This document shows positions 18,440 to 28,030 of a stretch of 64,000 bases of DNA, in pieces; within the stretch, counting starts at the first letter, position 1; every line of letters begins with the position of its first letter. The translations under genes and the position numbers were made by a program. Below the pieces are notes generated by a model. It was not told where the DNA came from. It made no database searches and saw only the letters and a list, made by a program, of their open reading frames with translations. The DNA comes from Terriglobus albidus (lineage in GTDB: Bacteria > Acidobacteriota > Terriglobia > Terriglobales > Acidobacteriaceae), in the NCBI RefSeq assembly GCF_008000815.1, contig NZ_CP042806.1:5952001-6016000 (forward strand), given 5' to 3'.

Positions 18440-18513
18440 GCTCACCTCCGCGCCAATCATAGCCCTCTGACATTGACGTCGGGGCTTTTAGCGTAGCGGA
18501 GAAATCTCCGCCC

Positions 18514-19947
18514 TCAATCCCCCAGCGCCGAAGCTTCCTTCAGATACTCAAAGCTCCGCTGCTTCGCCGCCAGGTCGCGGCTCTCGATCACAGGCAACAT
18601 CAACGTCACGCACAAGCCGGGTCTCTCTGTCAGATTCCGCGCTGAGATCGTACCCGCATGCAGCGCCATTGCGCGGCTTGCGATCGCAAGTCCAATCCCA
18701 TAGCCATCCTGCGTGTTGTGCCGCTGATTGCCTACCCGATAGAACGGCTTGAAGACCGTCTCCAACTGGTCCTCCGGAATTCCCGGTCCGCTGTCCGTTA
18801 CGCAGAGAACAGCAACGACTCCTCCCGCGCTCTCCTGCCGGGTAAGCTCAATCTGCACCATCTTGCCCGGCGGCGAGTAGCGGATCGCATTTCGCACAAC
18901 ATTCTCCAACGCCTGGCGCAGCAGCACCGTATCGCCGGTCACTATCGAGTCCTGCTCCACTAAAAGCTCTACTCCTCGGCCCATCCCCTCAGCCTCATAG
19001 CTCACATCCGGCAACAGTTCCTCAACCATGTGGCTGAGAGAAAACACCTCCCGCGGCGACAGGTTGTCGAGGTTCTCGACATAGGCAAGCGAGAGGATCT
19101 GCCCGATCAAGGTATTCAGACGCGATGACTCCAGCTCGATCCGGCCGAGATGCTGATCAATACTCTCTTTACGCCCCTCACGCGCAAGCCCCAACGCAAG
19201 GTTCAACCGTGCAAGCGGCGACCGCAGCTCATGCGAGATATCGCGAAGCAGCATCCGCTGCGCTACTACAAGCGACTGGATGCGGTCGGCCATGCTGTTG
19301 AAGTCCACCATCAGGCCATCGAGGTCGTCCGTCAGATGGAAGACGCTGACCAGCTTGCGTGTGATGCGCCCCTGACTGACACGTGTATCCAGAGCCCCCT
19401 CCGCGATCTGCGTGCTCGCCTGCCTCAGCCGCCGGATCGGCAGAACCACCAGCACCGCAAGAAATAGCGTCACCACACCGGAGATGCAGATCGTCGTATA
19501 ACCGGGCAGCAGGCCATACAGCTGCAACGCCGTCTTATAGCGGTTCTCGAAGAGAAGCACATACGGCACACCGCTGTCGGAACGTACCGGCGTCGCAATC
19601 ACCTGGTAGACAGCATTGTTGGCCGTCATCCGCTGACCGCTCTTTACCGTCTCGGAGATAAGCTGGCGGGCGCCTTCAACATCCTGGTTACCGCAGACGA
19701 TCGTTCCATCCGCCGTCGCCAGCGACATTCTGTCCTCAGACTTGTTCAGAGAGCTCACGCGCTCTGCGCAGGCGTTCTTCTCATGCAGCGCAATCATCTC
19801 GCGGCCGTTCATCTGCAGCGATGCATTCAAGGCATCGATCAGCTCGGGATTATGGATATGGCGATGCGGCTCGAAGTCCGAGATGATAATGACCACACCG
19901 GCCGCCAACCAGTACGCGAGAAAGATTTTAATAATGAGACTTCTCAT
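18514..19947 (-). CDS. CpxA-like sensor histidine kinase
   Basis: 477 residues. Order: membrane segment 1 (~5-22), periplasmic sensor (~23-145), membrane segment 2 (~150-170, CISGVVTLFLAVLVVLP), HAMP (~170-225), dimerisation domain with phospho-acceptor H239 in DISHELRSPL, and an ATPase domain with N box (ENVVRNAIRYSPPG), G1 (DSGPGIP), F box (FKPFYRV) and G2 (GYGIGLAIA). The HELRSPLARL pattern and order are those of the CpxA/EnvZ group. It pairs with the regulator 40 bp upstream. The sensed signal is unknown, but an envelope role is plausible. Confidence 0.9.
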   Translation of the reverse strand: MRSLIIKIFLAYWLAAGVVIIISDFEPHRHIHNPELIDALNASLQMNGREMIALHEKNACAERVSSLNKSEDRMSLATADGTIVCGNQDVEGARQLISETVKSGQRMTANNAVYQVIATPVRSDSGVPYVLLFENRYKTALQLYGLLPGYTTICISGVVTLFLAVLVVLPIRRLRQASTQIAEGALDTRVSQGRITRKLVSVFHLTDDLDGLMVDFNSMADRIQSLVVAQRMLLRDISHELRSPLARLNLALGLAREGRKESIDQHLGRIELESSRLNTLIGQILSLAYVENLDNLSPREVFSLSHMVEELLPDVSYEAEGMGRGVELLVEQDSIVTGDTVLLRQALENVVRNAIRYSPPGKMVQIELTRQESAGGVVAVLCVTDSGPGIPEDQLETVFKPFYRVGNQRHNTQDGYGIGLAIASRAMALHAGTISARNLTERPGLCVTLMLPVIESRDLAAKQRSFEYLKEASALGD

Positions 19948-19987
19948 CTTCAGGGCCTTCGCAATGGACTACAGAAAGTTGGCTTAC

Positions 19988-20683
19988 TTAGTGACCGGCG
20001 GTCTCTGAAACCAGCACGTATCCGGAGCTCCGCACCGTCTTGATGGTGTACGGCAAAGCATGCAGGCTCTCAAGCTTCTTCCGCAGGCGCGAGATATGCA
20101 TATCCACGCTGCGGTCAAAAGGATGGAAAGGCCGGTCCAGAACACGATTCGTCAGATCTTCCCGGCTCAGCACTGCTCCGGGAGCATCAAAGAGCGCCTT
20201 CAACAAAGCAAACTCAACATCTGTGAGGGCAAGCTGGCTCTCACGATATGAGACCACCCGCTTGTACAGGTTGAGCGACAGACCTTCGCTCCCCTGGATA
20301 GGAATAGTCACCGCCGCCAGTCTCTCCTGGCGCCGCACCATCGCACGGATGCGCGCCACCAGCTCACGTGTGCTGAAAGGCTTGGGAACAAAGTCGTCCG
20401 CCCCGCACTCCAGCCCCGCAACACGATCGGCCTCTTCCTTCAACGTGGTGAGAAGCAGCACGCCCACCGTCGAAAACTCGCGCAAAGCGGAAAGCACCTT
20501 GTACCCATTCATATCCGGCAGCATGATATCCAGCAGCACAACATCATGATTGCCACGGCGAATCGCATCCAGCCCATCCCGGCCTGTATGCGCCATGCAC
20601 AGGTCGAAGCCATGCATTGCGAGATAGTCCCGGAGCATGGAACACAGCTCCACGTCGTCATCAATAATCAACACCGGTCTCAT
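19988..20683 (-). CDS. OmpR/CpxR-type response regulator
   Basis: 231 residues. The receiver domain has the acidic pair at D8-D10, phospho-acceptor D52 (LLDIMLPDMNGY), T80 and K101 (VPKPF). The C-terminal winged helix (~130-228) has LTDVEFALLKALFDAPG and the recognition helix VDMHISRLRRKLE. It controls transcription after phosphorylation by the kinase encoded just downstream. AGGAGC lies ~10 bp before the ATG. The promoter region beyond contains an R3 repeat. Confidence 0.92.
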   Translation of the reverse strand: MRPVLIIDDDVELCSMLRDYLAMHGFDLCMAHTGRDGLDAIRRGNHDVVLLDIMLPDMNGYKVLSALREFSTVGVLLLTTLKEEADRVAGLECGADDFVPKPFSTRELVARIRAMVRRQERLAAVTIPIQGSEGLSLNLYKRVVSYRESQLALTDVEFALLKALFDAPGAVLSREDLTNRVLDRPFHPFDRSVDMHISRLRKKLESLHALPYTIKTVRSSGYVLVSETAGH

Positions 20684-20730
20684 AAGCAGACGCTCCTGAA
20701 ACGGTTGAACCGATTTATCTTTCCGGACAG

Positions 20731-20840
20731 AGCAATGCTCCTAAAGGTGTAGAGCGGAATCTTGGCTGTTTGCGCCGTTTTCCTGCGAAGAAAACGGCAT
20801 TCGCAGCTTTATCCAAAGCTACCGTATTAGGAGAATTGCT
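20731..20840. repeat. MITE-like repeat R3, divergent copy 3
   Basis: Inverted ends AGCAATGCTCCTA (20731-20743) and TAGGAGAATTGCT (20828-20840) differ at one position. The centre has the family palindrome CGTTTTCCTGCGAAGAAAACGG. Sequence identity to the other copies is limited, but size (110 bp) and architecture agree. The rest of 20684-21070 shows no gene. Confidence 0.65.
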
Positions 20841-21070
20841 CCAGAGCCCACCGCACAGTTCCCTGGGAACCGCCGCGGACGAAACTGCGAGAGTCGAACA
20901 ATACAGCGTGTCGAGAAACTTCAATGGCCCACGGCTCGAAACAGGCGAAGACGGCTCATCGGCCCAGGCGTGTAGTACACGTATCCCCAGATTTTCGGAG
21001 GCTCTTTTCAATTCTGGGAGCGAAATTGAAGTTAATGTATCTCGAAACGAGCGAGTCCGCACCCATTTTC

Positions 21071-22414
21071 TTACTTCATCGTGGAAAGAATGCTCTTCGG
21101 CACCTTTGCCGCAACGTTGTACTTCGCGTCCACCAGCTCCGTGATGTCGTACTTCAGCGTGGAGGCAAACAGGATCGCCACCTCGCTGTCGCTCAGGCCG
21201 TACTGTTTCTTGATCCACGTCGCAAGCTGCGACGTCGCCACCTGGATCGATTCAGGAACAGATCCCGTGACACCGAACGCAATCAGGTATTCCTTCGTCT
21301 CTGCCCGGACTTGCCCTGTTGAATCGCCTTTGATCACCTCTACCGAGAAGTCAACATCCATCGACGTCTCCAACGCGCTTCCTGTGAGTTCACCGTCACC
21401 CATGGCGGCGTGGCCATCGCCCATGCCAAGCAGAGCACCCGCATGAAAGACCGGAAGATAGACCGTGGTGCCCTCCACGTTGTCGTTGTAATCCAGGTTG
21501 CCGCCGAACGGTCCCAGGTCGCCGCCGCGATACTGCTCGTCTCCCGGAGGAGCCACTGAGATGCATCCCAACATCGGCTTCAGCGGCACACTGTAGTTCT
21601 TCATATGCTCCGAAGGATGCGCCGGAACCGCGATTCCCTTCTCCGGCAACAACGTCCACTCTCCGCTGAAATCAGGATCGTACTTCGCCCCCACCAGATA
21701 AGCCGCCGTCACCGCATGCGCGTTGATCCTGGTTCCCTGGCGCGCCGTCGCGCGATTCGTGCGTACTTTCAGCAGATGCAGCGCCAGCGTATCGCCGGGC
21801 AGCGCTCCCTCTACATAAAAGGGGCCGATGTTCGAGTCGCCGCCGCGATGACGAATCCCCTTCGCGTCTACGCCGCCGGCATCCGCTGTCCACGTGTGAA
21901 CGACATCCCCGGAAAAGATATGCAGCGCCGGCGCCACCGAGGCCGAGTAGGTCGCATACAGTTCCTTCGGCTCGAACTTGATCGAGCGCGGAGCAGCCGG
22001 CGGTGTCGCCGCGCGATCCATCGTCCAGTTCACCGTAGCCTCGGCTGCTCCTCTACCGCCGCCACCACCACCGAAGCCGCCACCAGCGCCGAAGCGATTC
22101 CGCATAGCCATCGTTCCGCTGCCGGCAAAGCTCGCTCCATTCAAGGTCGCACTCAGCTTGCCCGCGGGCTTGCCGTCTTCGTCAGTCAATGACAATTCCA
22201 GCTTGTCGCCGGCCAGTGTTCCCTCCACCTTCGACGAGCCCCAGCTTCCGCTCACCTTGTCTCCCTGCACCTGCAGCAATACATGCGCATACTGTGGCTC
22301 ACCCGGCGTTGCCACCTTGGCGACCCACTCACCGGAGACATCGGCGGCCACGGCCATACGCCCGCACAACAAAACACCAGCAACCGCTGCAATCCTCATC
22401 CACTGCTTCGCCAT
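21071..22414 (-). CDS. Secreted acetamidase/formamidase family protein, copy 1
   Basis: 447 residues from the ATG at 22414; GAGGAG stands 6 bp before it. There is a signal peptide (cleavage near VAADVSG). An N-terminal beta-domain of ~110 residues (SGEWVAKV...VSGSWGSSKVEGTLAGDKLELSL) ends in a Gly-rich linker. The FmdA/AmdA domain follows, with HIFSGDVVHTWT, GPFYVEGALPGDTLAL, PLKPMLGCISVAPPG, GGNLDYNDNVEGTTVYLPVF, GALLGMGDGHAAMGDGE and SMDVDFSVEV. Family members hydrolyse small amides to ammonia plus acid. Export is unusual for this family. It is the last gene of a receptor-amidase-amidase run, with a paralogue 38 bp upstream. Confidence 0.9.
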   Translation of the reverse strand: MAKQWMRIAAVAGVLLCGRMAVAADVSGEWVAKVATPGEPQYAHVLLQVQGDKVSGSWGSSKVEGTLAGDKLELSLTDEDGKPAGKLSATLNGASFAGSGTMAMRNRFGAGGGFGGGGGGRGAAEATVNWTMDRAATPPAAPRSIKFEPKELYATYSASVAPALHIFSGDVVHTWTADAGGVDAKGIRHRGGDSNIGPFYVEGALPGDTLALHLLKVRTNRATARQGTRINAHAVTAAYLVGAKYDPDFSGEWTLLPEKGIAVPAHPSEHMKNYSVPLKPMLGCISVAPPGDEQYRGGDLGPFGGNLDYNDNVEGTTVYLPVFHAGALLGMGDGHAAMGDGELTGSALETSMDVDFSVEVIKGDSTGQVRAETKEYLIAFGVTGSVPESIQVATSQLATWIKKQYGLSDSEVAILFASTLKYDITELVDAKYNVAAKVPKSILSTMK

Positions 22415-22452
22415 CACGAACTCCTCTTTCCTTTTGTTGCAGCCAATGGGAA

Positions 22453-23790
22453 TTACTTATTCAGCAGGGCGACCGCGCTCTTCGGCACCTTCGCCACAAC
22501 GTCGAAGTGCGGATCCACCAGCTCGGTGATGTCGTACTTCAGCACATCGCCGAAGAACAACGCGATCTCGCTGTCTGTAAGTTTGTAGTCCTTCTTCACC
22601 CAATCCGCGAGTTGGGTCGTCGCCAGTTGGATCGACTCCGGTACAGACCCTGAAACGCCGAATGAGACCAGATAGTCCTTCGTCTCCGCTCGCACCTGTG
22701 ACGTCTGATAGCCCTTGATCACATCCACCGTAAAGGTCACGTCGACTGATGTCTCAAGGCCCGTGCCGACCACTTCGCCATCGCCCATCGCTCCATGCGC
22801 ATCGCCAAAGCCAAGCAGCGCGCCCGGATGGAAGACCGGCATGTACATCGTCACGCCCTCGACGTTGTCGTTGTAGTCGAGGTTGCCGCCGAAGACACCA
22901 AGATCAGTGCCGCGATACGCCTCCTCTCCCGGAGGAGCGACCGAGATGCAGCCCAGCATCGGCTTCAATGGAATCGTCAGATGCGGCAGACCTGGCGTCG
23001 CCGGCAATGTCGCCGTCCCCTTCTCCGGCTCCTGCTTCCAGTTGCCGTTGAAGTTCGCGTCGTACTTTGCCGCCACCGCGTATGCCTGCGTCACCGCATG
23101 CTGATTGAAGCGGCTTCCCTGACGGCCGACCGGTTTATTGACGCGGATCTTGCTGAATTTAACAACCAACGTATCGCCGGGCAGCGCTCCCTCAACATAG
23201 AAGGGACCGACATTCGCATCGCCGCCGGTTCCATGTCGCACCGCATTCGCATCGCGGCCCGCCGTATCCATCGTGCGCGTGTTCACCGTATCGCCGGGAA
23301 AGATATGCAGCGCCGGTGGCTCAGCCGCTGAGTAAATTGAGTAAAAGACCTTCGGCTCATAGTCGTATGTCTTCGCCGCGGCGGGAGCCTTCACCGGCCG
23401 TGTCAGCGACCACGTTACATCCATCGGCGGCTGTGCCGGTCCTCCCGGACGCCGCGCCAGTGTCACACTGCCGTCGCCGGTCAACGTCTCTCCGCTGACA
23501 GCGCCCTTCAGACTGCCGGCCGTCTTTCCGCCCGCATCCAGAAACGTAAGCTCGACCTTGCCGCCGTTCAGCGTTCCCTGCACGGTAAAACTTCCCCAGG
23601 CTCCGCTCAGCTTCGTTCCCTCGGCCGCCAGCGTTACATGTGCATACTGGGCCGTGTACTGCGAGTCGAACGGACCGCTGATCTTCCCTACCCACTCTCC
23701 CGTTACATCAAGCGCGCTGCAATAACGAGAGAGAACCAGGACAGTAGCTAGAACTACCAGGAATCGTACGTTGCGATAGCACTTCATCAT
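22453..23790 (-). CDS. Secreted acetamidase/formamidase family protein, copy 2
   Basis: 445 residues from the ATG at 23790 (MMKCYRNVRFLVVLATVLVL signal peptide); the frame's earlier start at 23823 would extend into the gap. The domain order is the same as in its neighbour: signal, N-terminal beta-domain (TGEWVGKISG...LSGAWGSFTVQGTLNG), then the FmdA/AmdA domain (HIFPGDTVNTRT, GPFYVEGALPGD, PMLGCISVAPPGEEAYRG, GNLDYNDNVEG, GFGDAHGAMGDGE). It lacks the Gly-rich linker of copy 1. The two look like a tandem duplication that has diverged well beyond recent copying. The receptor gene 76 bp upstream (23867-27268) probably shares the transcript. Confidence 0.9.
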   Translation of the reverse strand: MMKCYRNVRFLVVLATVLVLSRYCSALDVTGEWVGKISGPFDSQYTAQYAHVTLAAEGTKLSGAWGSFTVQGTLNGGKVELTFLDAGGKTAGSLKGAVSGETLTGDGSVTLARRPGGPAQPPMDVTWSLTRPVKAPAAAKTYDYEPKVFYSIYSAAEPPALHIFPGDTVNTRTMDTAGRDANAVRHGTGGDANVGPFYVEGALPGDTLVVKFSKIRVNKPVGRQGSRFNQHAVTQAYAVAAKYDANFNGNWKQEPEKGTATLPATPGLPHLTIPLKPMLGCISVAPPGEEAYRGTDLGVFGGNLDYNDNVEGVTMYMPVFHPGALLGFGDAHGAMGDGEVVGTGLETSVDVTFTVDVIKGYQTSQVRAETKDYLVSFGVSGSVPESIQLATTQLADWVKKDYKLTDSEIALFFGDVLKYDITELVDPHFDVVAKVPKSAVALLNK

Positions 23791-23866
23791 CACACTCCGA
23801 AAAAATTGTGCGACCGCCACCAACCCCTAGCGGCGGCCGCACCCTGAAAGGCTAGTTCAGGAATTG

Positions 23867-26800
23867 CTAAAACAGGATCTTCAAAGCAAGCTGCACGTTG
23901 AACGGCTCGCCCGCTCCGATACCGGGAGCGCTGGAACCGCCGGCAGTCGCCGTGACCTGTCCTGTTGTTTGCGTATTCGAGGTCAGGGAGTTGGCCGCGA
24001 ATGTCGGATTGGAGTAGTTGTAGCGGTTGAAGACATTGAACATCTCGCCACGGAACTGCGCCCGTATGCCCTCGCGCAGAGGAACGTTCTTGAAGATCGA
24101 GAGATCCACCGAAGCATATCCCGGCCCATAGAACTGTCCTACCCGCGTCGTTCCCGCCGTCAGCGCAGCAGGCGAGACAATCGCCAGCGGATTGAACCAC
24201 TGGATATACGCCACACCCTTGCTGAGTGCATAGTCGATCGACTTGCTGGTGCCACCGCTGATGCACGTCGAGCCCGAATCGCAGGTCAGCGGATTGCCCG
24301 TCAGGTTCGCGCGGTCGGCCCCCTCACCCAACCCCAGACCGGAGTTATTGGCGGAGCTGCTCGCCGTAATCGGCTTGCCGCCGCGGATCCACAACAGGCT
24401 GCTCGCCTGCCAGTCATGCGTCAGCCACTTCGGTCCGCGCTTCAATCCCGGAATGTCATAGGTGAAGAAGCCCTTGAACTGGTTGCGGACATCGTTCGCC
24501 AGGTTGCCATAGTCGAGATTCGGATTGGTGTTGTCCGTTGGCAGCGCCGTATTGCTGCCCAGGTTATGCGACCACGTATAAGAGTACTCCGAGATCAGGC
24601 CATGCCAGTTACGTGTCTTGATCAGCGCCTGCAGGCTGTTGAAGTTCTCGCCGCCGGCGCTGGCAATCTGGCGGATCTGTCCGAAGTTCGGGAATTTTCC
24701 GATGTAGGGCCGCTTCTGCTGGATCGGCAGGAAGCCGTTCACAATCGGCGTTGTGCTCAGCGCCGCACCCAACTGTGTCTGGTTGAGATCGTAGGCGTTC
24801 AACAGGTGCTTACCCTGCGTTCCCACATAACCGACCTGCGCAATCATGTTCTTACCGATCGCCTTCTCCACGTTCAGCGAATAGTTTGCCGTGTTCGAGG
24901 TCGTAAAGTTCGGGTCCACCGCCGCAATGCTGGCCACTGGACACGTCGCCACCGTCGAGCCCGAGCATGCACCAGGAAGCTTCGGGCTCGTCGGGAAGAT
25001 CGATCCCTGTGAAGAAGCAATCAACTCGCCAAGGTTAGGATTCGTCAGCGATTGGTTGTACAACGGCTTCGTTCCCGCAGGATTGCCAAGCAGGCCATTG
25101 CTCGAAAGCCATGTGTTCGTCGATGGCGTGTCGTAGTACAGTCCAAAGCTGCCGCGCAGCAACGTGTCCGTCAGCATCGGCACCTGCCACGAGAAGCCCA
25201 CACGGGGAGCCAGTTGCAGCGATGAAGCCTTGTAGGGCTCCGAGATATCCTGCCCCACCACGGCAAGTCCGCCAGTGGGCGCAAGCGCATTCGCCGCCAC
25301 CGAAGGATTGAAGACCGTCAGGTCCTTCTGGTTATCCCCGATCGGTGACAGATAGTCCCAGCGCAGCCCGAAGGTCAGGTTCAGGCTGCTTGTCACCTGG
25401 TACCCGTCCTGCACATAGAGGTTGAAGTTGTTGACGCTGGCGATACGATCCATCACGCCGTTGACCAGCGTGGATGAGTTCGACTGAAGCTGCAGAAAAT
25501 CCGCCAGTGCGCGCAGACCGCTATCCACCGCGGTGGAGGCGCCATTGTACGTAAAGGTCGAGGGATACGCCGTACCTACGTTCGCTCCATTTGCAGCCGC
25601 GAATCCGCGATTGCCGCTGAAGCTGAAGTTACCGCGTGTACCGCCGTTTCCACCGGCTCCGTTACCTACTTCGTAGATCTGCGTGCGACGATACTCGCCG
25701 CCGGTACGGATCTGATGTTTGCCATACGACATCGAGACGATGTCTGAAAGGTGCCCGCTGAAGTCGTGACGCGATGAGAACGGACTCTGACCCGTCGCAT
25801 CGAACCCGGAGATGCTCAGTGTAGGCGCACCCTGAACATTTCCGGGCCCAAGGCCAACGATGAAGCCTGCCTTCGAGGCATCGACGTTGGGGTTAGCGTC
25901 GCTGAACGGCTGGTTGAAGTAATCCACGCCGGCAACGATCTGGTTTGTCATCTTTGCGTTGACCTGGGAGTTCAGAATCACCGCAATGTTATGCACGTGC
26001 ATACCAGCCACCTGGTAGTACCAGGGATTCTGGCTTCCCTTCGGCGCTGTCTGGCTACCCTGTCCCCAGTACCAGCGTGCCGAAAGCTTGTTCTTGGCAT
26101 TGATGCTCTGGTCAAGCTTGAGCATGAGGTTGTTGCTGTAACCATGCTGCGCGGCATTGGTGGGCAGATAGTTATTTGCGCTTGCAGGTCCGGTCAGCAT
26201 CGAGGGCTGCCACAGCGTATTGATCAGCCCCAATGCAATTGGGCTGGGTTTGATATTTTTCGTCGCCAGCAGCGCCGTCGCTTTCGCCACGTACGCCGTC
26301 GAGGGCTCGGTAAAAGTATTAGTCGACTGCGACAGGATGTAGCCCTGCCGCTCATACGTCAGGAAGTAGAAGGTCTTGTCCTTGAAGATCGGTCCGCCGA
26401 GTGATCCGCCGAACTCATGAAAGCGAACCTTCGATTTGCCATACGGCGCCAGGCCGGAACTCGCCCGCGATATATTCGTTGCCCGCAGAAATGGATTCAT
26501 CGCCGCAAAGAACTCATTGCGGTCGTAGTAATACAGGCTTCCATGAAGCTGATTAGTGCCCGACTTGATCACCAGGTTCACGGACGCTCCGGCGAACTTA
26601 CCGGACTCAGCGCCGCCCTGCGTCTGCGCCGAAAACTCTTCCACCGCATCGATCGGAATCAGGGTTCCAGGAATACCGCCGACACCGCCCTGGTTCGCGG
26701 CCGATCCATTGTTTGCCGGGTCATTGTTGTCCACGCCTTCGATCATGTAGTTGATGCCCGCGCGTCCATTCACACTGCTTGTGCCCGTCGCTCCCGGCAG

Positions 26801-27268
26801 CAGATTAACCATCGCCGTAAAGCTACGCCCATTCAAAGGAATGTTCTGAACTTCCTCTTTCGGGATGGTGTAGGTCTGCACCTGCGTAGTGGTGTCGAGC
26901 GTCAATGACGCGGCGTCTACTTCCACCACCGTCGTGTTCTGTGCAACTGTCATCTTCGCCGGCAGATCGAAGATCGATCCGGCGGAGACGCGTACTTTAT
27001 CCACTTTCATGCTGGCGAAGCCGGGAAAGGCAATCGTCACGGTGTAGTCACCGAGCGGAAGATCCTGGATCGAATAGGTACCGGCGCTGGATGAAACCGT
27101 GCCATACGACTGCGCGGTAGCTTCATTCTTTACCGTAATGGTGGCGCCCGGAATCACAGCTCCGGACGTGTCCGTAACAATGCCGGAGATACCTCCGCGA
27201 AATGTACTCTGAGCGACACCGACACTGGCGAGAAGAGACACGAATACTGCAAAGAAAAGACGACGCAT
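23867..27268 (-). CDS. Oar-like TonB-dependent receptor 1
   Basis: 1133 residues. Signal peptide (MRRLFFAVFVSLLASVGVAQ), then a carboxypeptidase-regulatory-like domain (~25-110: GGISGIVTDTSGAVIPGATI ... YSIQDLPLGDYTVTIAFPGF), a plug domain (IPLNGRSFTAMVNLLPGA, then INYMIEGVDNNDPANNGSA), and a large outer-membrane beta-barrel ending in the C-terminal Phe needed for BAM insertion (QLALKILF). Such receptors import oligosaccharides or other bulky nutrients in Acidobacteriota. It leads the run with two secreted amidases, so an amide-containing or N-acylated substrate is possible but unproven. GAGG lies ~11 bp before the ATG. Confidence 0.92.
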   Translation of the reverse strand: MRRLFFAVFVSLLASVGVAQSTFRGGISGIVTDTSGAVIPGATITVKNEATAQSYGTVSSSAGTYSIQDLPLGDYTVTIAFPGFASMKVDKVRVSAGSIFDLPAKMTVAQNTTVVEVDAASLTLDTTTQVQTYTIPKEEVQNIPLNGRSFTAMVNLLPGATGTSSVNGRAGINYMIEGVDNNDPANNGSAANQGGVGGIPGTLIPIDAVEEFSAQTQGGAESGKFAGASVNLVIKSGTNQLHGSLYYYDRNEFFAAMNPFLRATNISRASSGLAPYGKSKVRFHEFGGSLGGPIFKDKTFYFLTYERQGYILSQSTNTFTEPSTAYVAKATALLATKNIKPSPIALGLINTLWQPSMLTGPASANNYLPTNAAQHGYSNNLMLKLDQSINAKNKLSARWYWGQGSQTAPKGSQNPWYYQVAGMHVHNIAVILNSQVNAKMTNQIVAGVDYFNQPFSDANPNVDASKAGFIVGLGPGNVQGAPTLSISGFDATGQSPFSSRHDFSGHLSDIVSMSYGKHQIRTGGEYRRTQIYEVGNGAGGNGGTRGNFSFSGNRGFAAANGANVGTAYPSTFTYNGASTAVDSGLRALADFLQLQSNSSTLVNGVMDRIASVNNFNLYVQDGYQVTSSLNLTFGLRWDYLSPIGDNQKDLTVFNPSVAANALAPTGGLAVVGQDISEPYKASSLQLAPRVGFSWQVPMLTDTLLRGSFGLYYDTPSTNTWLSSNGLLGNPAGTKPLYNQSLTNPNLGELIASSQGSIFPTSPKLPGACSGSTVATCPVASIAAVDPNFTTSNTANYSLNVEKAIGKNMIAQVGYVGTQGKHLLNAYDLNQTQLGAALSTTPIVNGFLPIQQKRPYIGKFPNFGQIRQIASAGGENFNSLQALIKTRNWHGLISEYSYTWSHNLGSNTALPTDNTNPNLDYGNLANDVRNQFKGFFTYDIPGLKRGPKWLTHDWQASSLLWIRGGKPITASSSANNSGLGLGEGADRANLTGNPLTCDSGSTCISGGTSKSIDYALSKGVAYIQWFNPLAIVSPAALTAGTTRVGQFYGPGYASVDLSIFKNVPLREGIRAQFRGEMFNVFNRYNYSNPTFAANSLTSNTQTTGQVTATAGGSSAPGIGAGEPFNVQLALKILF

Positions 27269-27453
27269 AACAAATGCCTCACAAAGTTGAAATCTGTTGT
27301 GTACGTCTGGAACCCGGCATGAAGAGACACGTCCGCCGCATCCCCGGATAGGGATCTACCGGGAAGCGGACTGAGCTACTTCCATCACTGCTCGATTGAT
27401 TTTGAGTGAATGCAGTGTGTCACGAAGACAACGTGTTACCACCCTGCAGTTTT

Positions 27454-27479
27454 GTAATGAATTGTCACAGGTTCGTTAC
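27454..27479. promoter_or_regulatory. Candidate tandem regulator half-sites upstream of receptor 1
   Basis: GTAAT (27454), GTCAC (27464) and GTTAC (27475) follow each other with 10- and 11-bp spacing, one helical turn each. OmpR/CpxR-type regulators bind such tandem 5-6 bp half-sites. They lie about 190 bp upstream of the receptor start. The CpxR-like regulator encoded at 19988-20683 is a candidate partner, by proximity only. Confidence 0.25.
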
Positions 27480-27677
27480 ACAGGGGCCGCTCATAGCCCT
27501 AAACGCTGAAGCCGGAGTCCCCAATGAACTCGTTCATTGAGTCGGAAAGGCGTGCTCTATACCAGCCTCGGACAGCGCTTTAGGTTTTCGAGCTCTATAA
27601 TTCCGCAGCGAAATCGAATTTGTAGATATCTCCTGGCTGTTTCATCGAGCGCTCTTCGCAGATTGCGTCCCTGTCTT

Positions 27678-27872
27678 CGCATCGCAGGTGCGAATGTCTT
27701 GCTTAACGGGACCGCTTCAGCCGTCCCGTTCCAGACGCTACTATGACGGCGGCTTTAGCCGCTGAGGTACACAGGGTTATGACCTCAGCGGCTAACGCCG
27801 CCGTCTCTCAGACATCTTCTACGGCACGGCTAAAAGCCGTGCCCTTAAGCAAGACCAAGCGCCTCTGGCGCT
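27678..27872. repeat. R2 repeat halves arranged head to head, with R1 remnant nearby
   Basis: The right half of R2 (27678-27768, ending GCGGCTTTAGCCGCTGAGGT) is followed after 13 bp by the left half (27782-27872, starting ACCTCAGCGGCTAACGCCG). This is the reverse of the arrangement in copies 1 and 2. A degenerate piece of R1 (GCTCTATACCAGCCTCGGACAGCG) lies at ~27548-27572, and AGCTGAAGGCCCGCTCTATAG is at ~27890. No gene is seen between 27269 and 28030. Confidence 0.75.
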
Positions 27873-28030
27873 TCGGATCAAGATATGAGAGAGCTGAAGG
27901 CCCGCTCTATAGATCTCTGCCTGCTCGCCTGCCGACGCATGAAACTTCAGTGACAGATCGCGCTGACTAAGGCTTTCCTAAGCTCCATCGCATACAACTG
28001 CACCATTCCATACTGGAAAGGCAGATTCTC

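Noticed and set aside
20715-21218. 167-codon minus-strand frame
   Set aside because: It overlaps the end of the acetamidase gene in another frame and runs through an R3 repeat.
24000-27200. Long plus-strand frames opposite the receptor genes (also in 30.7-33.8 kb)
   Set aside because: They mirror the high-GC third positions of the receptor genes and consist of Arg/His-rich sequence with no domain or start signals.
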